Positions 56,857 to 64,000 of a stretch of 64,000 nucleotides of DNA are shown one piece after another. Position 1 is the stretch's first letter. The number at the start of each line of letters is the position of its first letter. The translations under genes and the position numbers were made by a program. Source of the stretch: Gnetum montanum (Eukaryota > Streptophyta > Gnetopsida > Gnetales > Gnetaceae); the NCBI GenBank assembly GCA_015680685.1, contig MNCI01035767.1, positions 484,416 to 548,415 on the forward strand, in the 5' to 3' direction. A model generated the notes under the pieces. That model saw only the letters and a program-made list of their open reading frames with translations, did not search any database and was not told where the DNA came from.

Positions 56857-59800
56857 TCTGCGAATGGTACATTATCCAACACATACACTAATCGATAATG
56901 GAGCTATTGTGACCTCCCCACGTTTGGTGTTGAATTTAACTGCATCATCGCAAAAGGTTAAGGTGTTTGAACCTAATCCTTGTGGTGTGTATTGCAAAGT
57001 CATTGCATAGATGGATTCCTTGTTTGTGGGGATTTCCTCCATAATAGGAATGGATGCTAACATTTGAGGCAAGGCTTTACAGTGAACGGTTGAAGTCATG
57101 ACCAGGTCGTACAAGCTCATCGTTGTGTTCTTATGTTTGAGCATTTCTTTTACCTGGGCCAATGCAGCTACGAAGTCTATGTTGTTGGTCGTTGTGTTGG
57201 CTTTGGCGTCCTTCATGTGGGTTGAGGGATGGGCCTCTTACGTAGAGGGCTTGGGCATGGTTTTCTTGAGATTAGGGGTAGGGCCCCCAGAGTTCGATTG
57301 TTGCTTACTTGGTGTGGACTTTGCTTCGGCTATGGATGTTTTTCGTTGTTCGTTTGTTCTCTTCTACTGTTATTTGGTAAGCTTACTCCTGTTGTTGGTA
57401 AGGTTGACTCTTGAGGGAGAAGAGGTTGAGACATTGCCTACTATTAGGCTCTGGGTAGGTGAGGGGCCATCGCGTGGTGGCACCATTATGAAAAATGGTA
57501 GTTTGGGAGGAGTGGTTGGTGTTTAACTAGCTTGTTGTGGCACCTTGATGACAATAGGTTTCTTTGCAGTTGTGGTTAGTGCATCATGCCAGTTTAACAT
57601 CTTGGTGAATGATTGGGGTAGTACTTTGACCACAAAAGGTTTTATAGGTTCTCGAGGTGGCACCTGGATGACAATGGGAGGCCTCTTGCTTGTGGAGGTG
57701 GAGGGGATCGTTGCCTTGCTGAGATGTACATGGATCATGAAAGGTTGTCACACAGGTTTGGGCTTGCTTCCTATGCTAATGGAGTTTATGACATAGGAGG
57801 CATCATCTGTGCTAGGTTGACTCAGGGTGTTGATGTTGAGTTGGCCCCATTCTATCATTGTCTGAAGATCATCCTGTAAGGCATGGCAGTTGTCGGTATT
57901 GTGACCAGACATTTGGTGGTAGTGATAGAATTGATCTAACTTGAAGTGTCGTGGGACTGGGGGTTCATTTGGTGTTGCTAAGGTGGGGTTCCTCTGTAGC
58001 TCGCAGTACCTATCGTGTCTTTGATGGGCATTCTCCACTACTTGTTTGTATTGGATTTGCCTAGTTTTGAGGAGTTTCTCTAGTAGTTTAGAGGGTCACG
58101 CGGGTAGCGGCGTATACTTAGAGCGATCCTTGCGCTAAAAGTTGGGCCTTAGGATGGCCCCTATATTGCAGGTAGGTTGGTATTAGTGTTTATTGTTTTT
58201 GTGCTTGTGGCTATAGTTTCCATTGTTTTCTATTGTTTGGCAACATGTTGGTTCTTGTAAGCCACATAGATGGGATCATTGCTGGTTTGTACGGCTTGTT
58301 CTATGTTCTTGATCTACGTGAAGGCTTGGCTCAATGTTTGAGTGCTTAGGTAGTACAACTTTGACTTAACAAAGTCACAACTCCCTTCAGAATTGTAAGC
58401 AAATACATTTCAGGGATGGGCTCATGAAGTTCGTTAAGGACTACGCTCCATCGTTGAATGAATTTTTGCACAGGCTCTAGTGGTGCTTGTTTCACCTGTA
58501 TCAGAGTGTCTAGTGTGGCCTTAAGATTGAGGTTGTACTTAAACCTAGTAATAAACTAGTGTAAAAAATCCTCAAGAGAGGATATGGAGTTACATGGAAG
58601 GGCTTGGTACCAATCTAAGGCTACGCCCATTAAGGACATAGCGAACATGCACAAGATTGCGTGGGGCTAAGCTTGAAGCAATAGAGTTTCTGATCGAAAC
58701 ATGACTAAGTGAGCAGTCGAATCTCCCTTCCCGTTATACTTGGTTAACTGGGGTAGTGTGATTCCCTTGGGTAAAGCTAACGGTGGCATTGAAGAGCTAA
58801 TTGAATCATCTTGGTAGAAGTCTAGTACTTTAACTTGTTCAGTGTTTGCCGTTTTGAGGCATTTTACCTCATCAGTGAGCTCTTACATCATCCTTTTGGC
58901 TTCGGTCCATTCTTGGGCACTTGGTGGAGCAGTAGGTTGGCTAGTTTAAGTGCCATACAAATTGGATTGTTGTACAGTGGGCGGAAAGGAAGAAAGTTGA
59001 GTGGTCGGAGGTTGCACTTATGGAATATTTACAGGGGGTGCTACTAAGGGCAGAATACTGTAAGGTGTAGGTTGTTGTTGTTGAGCAACAGGGGCGGGCC
59101 ATCGGCCAATTGGGGGTTGTGGAATAGATTGTTATGACTAGACAACTGGGATGGGCCATTGCCCAACTGTGGGTTGCAAAGGGAGACTTTGTACCTGATG
59201 TTGTACTGGAGGAGCTAAAGGTGTTGTATGAACCTGCACTCATGGGATGAAGTGTGTAGATGTGGAAGTGGGTATCATGGATGGCATCCCAATTACTTGG
59301 GGTGGGAAAGCGGCTCCTACATTAGTTTGAGAGGGGGGTTGTTGGGGTTGTACTTGTAGGAGAGGGGATAATGTGGTGACTAGAGGAATAGTGGGGATGG
59401 GTATGTTGAATTGAGTATCGGTTGTAGGGAGAGTGGGAATAAGAGTGGGCACTTCTTGTTGGGGCACATGTGCTTGAGTGCTTTTAACTGTATGAAGAGA
59501 CATCGTATCTCTTGTGAATGGGTGAAATAACAGGTTCACATAAGTATGTAGATTGAGAGTATGGTACGAATCCCCATGTTCAGATTGAGCCACGAAATTA
59601 TCTTCCTCATCTCCATTTTGAGATTCTATAGCGGGTTGGCGTGAGATTTGGTTCCTAGCCATGAGGAGTTGTGATAGGAGTTCATGGTGGGATTTAGTGA
59701 GTGGGATGACATTATAGGTGGTGGGAATGAAGTCATGGCCTCCTTTGTAAATTAGCTCATAGTGTCTTTTTGCTTCCAGCTTGGCTCAGTCAATGGGCAG

Positions 59801-60025
59801 GTTAGCTTGGATTTTAACAAAAATAAAGTTATATTGTTCGGGAGTTAGGATGGTGAACGTGGGATCCCTACCTTGCAGTCTTAGTGACCGATGAGATGGC
59901 CCCTGAGGATTCATCATGCCAAGAGCAACTATGGACTTAGCGGCGGTGACGGGACCCGAGATTGTAGTATCGAAGTCGATAACGGGCATGGTGGTGATGT
60001 TGGTGTGCACAGGGTCCATTGTCAA
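56857..60025 (-). pseudogene. gag: Tat-type gag, copy 2
   Basis: The start at M 60,025 (MTMDPVHTNITTMPVIDFD) is preceded by the leader array. The N-terminal block GPSHRSLRLQGRDPTF aligns with copy 1. A proline/glutamine/threonine-rich region follows (59,480-59,240: LQVQPQQPPSQTNVG). The capsid part near 58,640-58,560 reads LDWYQALPCNSISSLEDFL, then PLEPVQKFIQRWSVVLNEL. The knuckle at about 57,960-57,890 reads FYHYHQMSGHNTDNCHAL: H/H/C kept, the first cysteine is Y. A linker with KVLPQSF and IVIKVPQ repeats follows (57,740-57,480), then a pre-protease block at 57,216-56,872. Stops separate the pieces near 59,785, 59,240, 58,100-58,500 and 57,520. Frames are longer than in copy 1. Confidence 0.8.
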
Positions 60026-60164
60026 AGTGCCTAGATGTAACAGTGTAAGAGAAAGAAAATAAATGGCTAAGTGTTAGAGAGAGAAAATATGGCTAAGTAT
60101 CAGAGAGAGAAAATATGGCTAAGTGTTGAACAGCAAAAATATGGCTAAGTGTTGAACAACGTAT

Positions 60165-60440
60165 GAAGGAGTGTTAGCTTGACCAACGTCAGCTTGACCA
60201 ACGTTAGCGTGACCAAACGTCATCTTGACCAACATTAGCATGACCAAACGTCAGCTTGACCAACATCAGCTTAACCAACATCAGCTTAACTAACGGCAGT
60301 GTGACCAACGTCAGTGTGACCAAATGTCAGCATGACCAATGTCAGCTTGACCAAACGTCAACTTGATCAAATGTCAGCTTGACCAACGTCAGCGTGACCA
60401 AACATCAGCTTGAACAACATCAACGTGACCAATGTCTAGG
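60165..60440. repeat. Leader array of 16-17 bp GTCAGCKTGACCAA units
   Basis: About 15 units of the form ACGTCAGC(T/G)TGACCAA lie between the right LTR and the gag start. Each unit contains GTCA, a 3-base loop and TGAC, a tiny inverted repeat. Many also contain TTGACC (W-box core) and CGTCA (TGACG, TGA/bZIP core). The same motif touches the LTR edge at 60,632-60,657. Confidence 0.85.
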
Positions 60441-61019
60441 TAAGAAAACTAAGTGTTGGACACTAAGGGTCGGAGAGAGAAAATACGGTTAAGTGTTGAA
60501 CAGTGTACAAAGGAGTTTCAGCGTATAAAAATGTACTGCAGTGTATGAACACTAGGAGTAGCGTACAAGGAGTTTCAAGAGGTGTAGTGTATAATTAATG
60601 TGCATAACGTATAAGATAGGGTGAGGAGCAGCGTGACCAAGCGTTAGCTTGACCAACTGTACCGCCCGAAATCGTCGGTCTCCGGCTGGAAGGAAACAGA
60701 GACCGAGGGATCATAGGACACGCACAGAAGACCCTACCTTCGCCTGAGGGCAAGTTGGAATGAACAAAGGTAGAGTACCTTGGGTGGTCCGCACGCGGAT
60801 CAGACAAGGATTTCCCTGAACATACACCGAAGTGCTATACACTGGGTTATACGTAAATGGCGTAACAAGCGTAAATCAGAGCGTAAACAGCGTAAACGAT
60901 GCGAACAGAGCGTAGATGTAAACAAGTGTAAACAGAATACATGTAAGAATTAATGCAAACTATAAACAATTGTGGGAAGAAAATGTAACAATGGCATTAC
61001 AGAATGAAAGTACAATGCN

Positions 61020-61222
61020 AAAGGGGGGTTGGCAAAAATTCCCAGAGCACACCAGAGAGCAGAGACGCTGAGAACCAGAGCACAAAACCTCTTACGCTGG
61101 ACAACCCTGTANAAGGCTGTATGTTCAGCGTACAGGGTTGTCCAGCGTAAGAGGTTTTGTGCTCTGGTTCTCAGCGTCTCTGCTCTCTGGTGTGCTCTGG
61201 GAATTTTTGCCAACCCCCCTTT
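61020..61222. repeat. Perfect 92-bp palindrome with an 18-base spacer
   Basis: The arms 61,020-61,111 and 61,131-61,222 are exact inverse complements as read. The centre is one N plus AAGGCTGTATGTTCAGCG. An N also sits at 61,019, right at the outer edge. The arm sequence (ACGCTGAGAACCAGAGC) occurs nowhere else that I can see, although ACGCTGAG recalls the hairpin units of the left LTR. Confidence 0.9.
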
Positions 61223-61239
61223 TTTCGTGAAAAATTGGG

Positions 61240-61247
61240 CTTTTATA
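61240..61247 (-). promoter_or_regulatory. TATA box in the right LTR
   Basis: TATAAAAG on the - strand (CCTGTATAAAAGCCC). The predicted RNA start, 25-30 bases downstream, falls inside the first arm of the 92-bp palindrome. Confidence 0.55.
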
Positions 61248-61339
61248 CAGGGTTTTGACAGTGGACTCAGGTTGGGAGACACGTGGCGCGTTGACCGGGT
61301 GCAAGAGCGTAAAATTTACAAGCATACAATATGTTACAT

Positions 61340-61565
61340 TAGTTGGGCGTAGACTTTAGGCGTATACGCTAGATGTGTTGGGCGTATGTGAACTTGGGCG
61401 TAGATGTCGTGGATGCTGGCGTATACACTGATGGATGCTGGGTGTATACGTCGGGCGTATATGCNAGATTTGAGCGTGTACGCTGGGAATGTACACTTGG
61501 GCATATACGCTGAGATTTGAGCATGTACACTGGGAATGTACACTTGGGCGTATATACTGGGACTG
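61340..61565. repeat. Minisatellite built on GGGCGTATACGCT
   Basis: About ten irregular units of TTGGGCGTATACGCTGAGATT and TGTACGCTGGGAATGTACAC. GCGTATACGC is itself a 10-bp palindrome. It contains one N (61,465). It lies upstream of the LTR TATA box in - sense (the U3 side). There is no counterpart in the left LTR. Confidence 0.75.
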
Positions 61566-62739
61566 GATACTTAGTGAAAATTAAGCATCGGATCTCCGAA
61601 ATTGCCAAGTGTGACACCAGATGCAGTTGTGGTCGTCTGTCCTACTTGGTGTTGGACAAGTACTAAGCTCAAAATTTTTATGGTGTTTCATTGGCCCCTC
61701 TTTGTTGATGTTTGGAGGAATCGACCCGAGAAGCATCGACAAAGAAGTGCAAAACACCACAAGCAACTTGATAGAGACTTTGTCCGTTGCCACCTGACTA
61801 GACGTCATCGCACCGTGTTCAGTAGTACATGGGATTGGGATAATGGAATTTTGTACCTGGTAGGAGAATAGGGATTGTGGGGACTAGTAAATACCCTAGG
61901 GATTGTGCTTGGTGAAGGGGATGCTCTAGTGTGTATCATGCTGATCCTTGTCCATAGCCATTATTTAGCAGACTTGGAATCTAGACATGTAATGTACATT
62001 CTTTGGCGGAACAAGACTCTTGGGTAGCGTTCAAGAGAACTTGCTGGCAAAACCAAAGCCACGGGAGGATGTTTTACATTCTTTGGAGGAACAAGACCCT
62101 TGTTTAGTTTTTAGGGGAAGCCTATTGGCAAAGAGCCAAAGCTATGCAACTGGATGTTTTTTGATTGTTTTGACATGAGTACTTAGTTTTAAGACAATTG
62201 CCTTCCTGCTTGGGGCTTGTGTGGAAGTGCCAAGTGTCTTTTTTTTGGGAAGAAACTTTGCTTTGATTCCGTACTCATGCACAAGTGCTATGTCATGTGT
62301 TGTGACCGCTTCAAAGTGTTACAGTATGCAACAGCGTGCTCAAAGCTTTGGATGTACTGGGTGTATCAAATGTGTGATTGAGTAAACTGTGTCGGTGCAT
62401 AGATAGAGAGTGTGTCGGGAGATGGGGGTGTACTAGCGAACAGTTTGATTTAGTCTTGCCATGTGTGCTGTGAACATCGTCCCATCTTGCTGCTTATGAT
62501 GAAATGCATTCTTGTGCGAAAACCTCTGGGTGTCATCCTGCAAACATAACTCCAAGGAAACACGAAAACCATGAGTGAATAAGGGAGCTTAGACTTACAC
62601 AGTTACAAAGACATTGGAGGTGATTTCAGGCATTGTATACGAGTGGCAACGACGTTGGTGGGATTGTCTGATGGCGAGCAATGTAGTGATTTTGATGAAG
62701 TTTCAATGTGGCGGCGGATTGAGGAACCAGAGATGAACT

Positions 62740-63145
62740 TGCCAGTTTATAGTCTTGGTGGACTATCATGGGTTAGTTTTATGTCATAACCCGTTGGACA
62801 TTGCTCGTTTAGTGTGGTGGCGAACGTTACGTTGCCAGTTTTTAGTCTTAGCAGACCATGAAGAGGTAAACCAGTTTATAGTCTTAGCAGACTCTGGTGA
62901 ATGCAATGGTGGCAGTTTACTGTCATGCTGGATGGGTGCTAGCTTATCATCATTGCGAACATAGTGTGGTACCAGTTTATCATCATGATTCCAGGACGAT
63001 CTATGGTACCAGTTTTAAGTCATGATCCAGGACTGTTCTGTGGTATCAGTTTATAGTCGTGATCCAGGACTTTTCTGTGGTATCAGTTTATAGTCGTGAT
63101 CCAGGACTTTTCTGTGGTATCAGTTTATAGTCGTGATCTAGGACT
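62740..63145. repeat. Short hairpin array after integrase copy 2
   Basis: Units are of the same family as at 55.6-56.2 kb, starting with CCAGTTTATAGTCTTGGTGG and the stem ATAGTC (62,749-62,754) / GACTAT (62,761-62,766). Near 63,040-63,140 three almost identical 38-bp copies of TGGTATCAGTTTATAGTCGT plus GATCCAGGACTTTTC follow each other, a recent expansion. Confidence 0.85.
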
Positions 63146-63149
63146 TGCA

Positions 63150-64000
63150 CGTACTTGAGCTTGTACTCAAATGTAGAATTGTTTTAGGAATAAGTGATTG
63201 GTTAGATTGGTAAGCTCATTCCCTTCCATGTCAGTGAGTTGAAATGCTCCGTTGTCAAATGCTTTAATGACCAAGTAAGGCCCTTCCCAGTTGGCTGAGA
63301 ATTTGTCTGAGTGTTCTCGAACTACCTTAAGTATAAGGTCACCTTCTTTGATGGGGTGCTTATGGATGTTGTGCCGATGTCATTGTTGTTGTTGTTTTTG
63401 ATACCATTCGATCTGATCGAGTGCACGTATGTGTTCTTCCTCCACCGAGTCCAGGTCAATGATACGCAGATCATTGTTCTGCCCATCGTCAAGGAGTCTG
63501 GAAAGTGTGATTCTTAAAGATGGTACCTGTAATTCCAGAGGTAAAACAGCTTCTGAACCATAAACAAGACTATATGATGTTTTACCTGTTGAAGTTCGAT
63601 GTGTAGTACGGTATGCCCACAATGCGTATATCAATTGCTCATGCCATCTTCTCTTGCTTTGGGTGAGCATATTTTTGAGTATTGTAATAATTGTTTTGTT
63701 CGTCACCTCTGCTTGCCCATTGCTCTGAGGATAGTAAGGGGATGAAAACGAGTGTTTGATCCCTAGACTTTCACAAAAGGTTTTGGTCTCGGCACTGCTA
63801 AATTGTGGCCTATTTTCAATGATGATTGTCATGGGAATGCCAAAGCGGGTTACAATGTTTTTGAGGATGAAATTGCATACATGTTTAGATGTAGTTTTTT
63901 GAACAAGAGCAGCTTCTACCCACTTCGTAAAGTATTCGGTTGCGGTTATGATGAAACTATGCCCTGCAAAAGATGAGGGTGTTATCGGGCCAATAAGGTC
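63150..64000 (-). pseudogene. pol: Tat-type integrase, copy 2, cut by the window edge
   Basis: The core from the right edge reads DLIGPITPSSFAGHSF, then ATEYFTKWVEAALVQKT, TIIIENRPQF, TFCESLGIKHSFSSPYYPQ and NGQAEVTNKTI. Next is the lineage-typical SYSLVYGSEAVLPLELQVPS, then a C-terminal domain to about 63,180 (KVVREHSDKFSANWEGPYLV). The second catalytic aspartate of D,D35E is glutamate here (GAA at 63,815-63,817) and the next glycine is arginine; the final E is kept at the right 35-residue spacing. The frame is otherwise open for 150 codons (63,832-63,380), much cleaner than copy 1. The hairpin array and an LTR follow downstream. Confidence 0.85.

Larger units (their letters stand above)
52706..62535 (-). 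mobile_element. Tat-type gag-protease retroelement bounded by two LTR copies
   Basis: The two LTR-like ends (52,706-55,365 and 60,658-62,535) both begin TGTACC-NCCGAAATCNTC on the + strand and end ...CTCTGGGTGTCA. Internal blocks are shared in order: GCACGCGGATCA-ACAAGGA, the TATA region, TGGTGTTTCATTGG-CCCTCTTTGTTGATG, GCATCGACAAAGAAGT and CAGACCTTG-like runs. Between them, on the - strand, lie leader, gag, protease and a hairpin array. RT, RNase H and integrase are absent. This is the plan of a non-autonomous gag-only (TR-GAG-like) element. Outside the right LTR is an integrase remnant preceded by another copy of the same hairpin spacer, so the LTR may be shared by two elements. CpG is frequent in this unit. 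Confidence 0.65.
60658..62535 (-). mobile_element. Right (5') LTR of the gag-protease unit
   Basis: 1.88 kb with TGTACC...TGTCA ends on the + strand. It has a TATA box at 61,240-61,247 (-), a perfect palindrome just downstream of it (61,020-61,222) and a GCGTATACGC-type minisatellite upstream (61,340-61,565). Immediately inside the LTR on the - strand comes GTTGGTCAAGCTAACG, a possible TGG-starting primer site, but I cannot match it to a plant tRNA from memory. Confidence 0.65.

Noticed and set aside
57098-57526. 142-codon + strand frame rich in L, V and F
   Set aside because: Antisense of the gag-protease linker of copy 2, which reads with known motifs on the - strand.
61029-61352. Matching open frames on both strands with the same peptide
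   Set aside because: This is a consequence of the perfect palindrome, not a gene.
63040-63140. TGGTATCAG repeated three times, like a tRNA-iMet primer-binding site (TGGTATCAGAGC)
   Set aside because: Only nine bases match, it occurs in many spacer units, it is on the + strand and it does not adjoin any LTR.

Overview
This looks like nuclear DNA from a seed plant with a large, repeat-rich genome. The evidence is wall-to-wall decayed LTR retrotransposons (Ty3/gypsy of the Tat and Athila types), an endogenous plant pararetrovirus (Caulimoviridae-like), plant-style GT-AG introns and AT-rich noncoding sequence. I cannot name the species. I see no intact host gene, no tRNA or rRNA gene and no CRISPR array. 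Nearly every coding stretch carries stops or frameshifts, so the protein calls below are remnants.

Layout. 1-1,180 (+): intron-bearing, coiled-coil-like gene remnant. 1,476-12,600 (-): Tat-type copy 1, reading right to left as RT, RNase H, archaeal-type RNase H and integrase (11,969-8,481), an LTR-like segment (about 8,373-6,716), then gag and protease (5,395-2,196). Arrays of short hairpin units lie next to these blocks. 12,600-15,655: about 3 kb of roughly 183-bp tandem monomers, each with an inverted repeat. 15,656-18,097 (+): intron-containing gene remnant A. 18,098-18,950: an LTR in + orientation. 18,951-29,871 (-): Athila-like gag-pol, a spacer with a TATA box, and a downstream accessory gene. 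29,872-30,804: the same LTR in - orientation. 30,805-41,545 (+): a second Athila-like copy with the same internal order, so the two arms diverge head to head. 41,558-52,660 (+): gene remnant B, a sister of A, interrupted by a short LINE/SINE-like insert and by a 6.9-kb pararetrovirus (43,991-50,876, - strand). 52,706-62,535 (-): a younger-looking Tat-type unit with LTR, gag, protease and LTR but no polymerase. 63,150-64,000 (-): the integrase end of another Tat copy running off the window.

How the pieces relate. Comparing remnants A and B gives a natural empty site that delimits the pararetrovirus insertion. Both Tat copies show the same unusual order (integrase, LTR, gag-protease), and the one fully bounded unit carries gag-protease alone. 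The Tat family is full of inverted-repeat arrays: short spacer hairpins whose stems change in a compensated way, 183-bp hairpin monomers, a leader array of GTCA-NNN-TGAC units, and a perfect 92-bp palindrome just downstream of an LTR TATA box. These hairpin arrays are the best candidates for something undescribed. The 53-63 kb stretch is visibly richer in CpG and has longer open frames than the rest, which fits a younger insertion.
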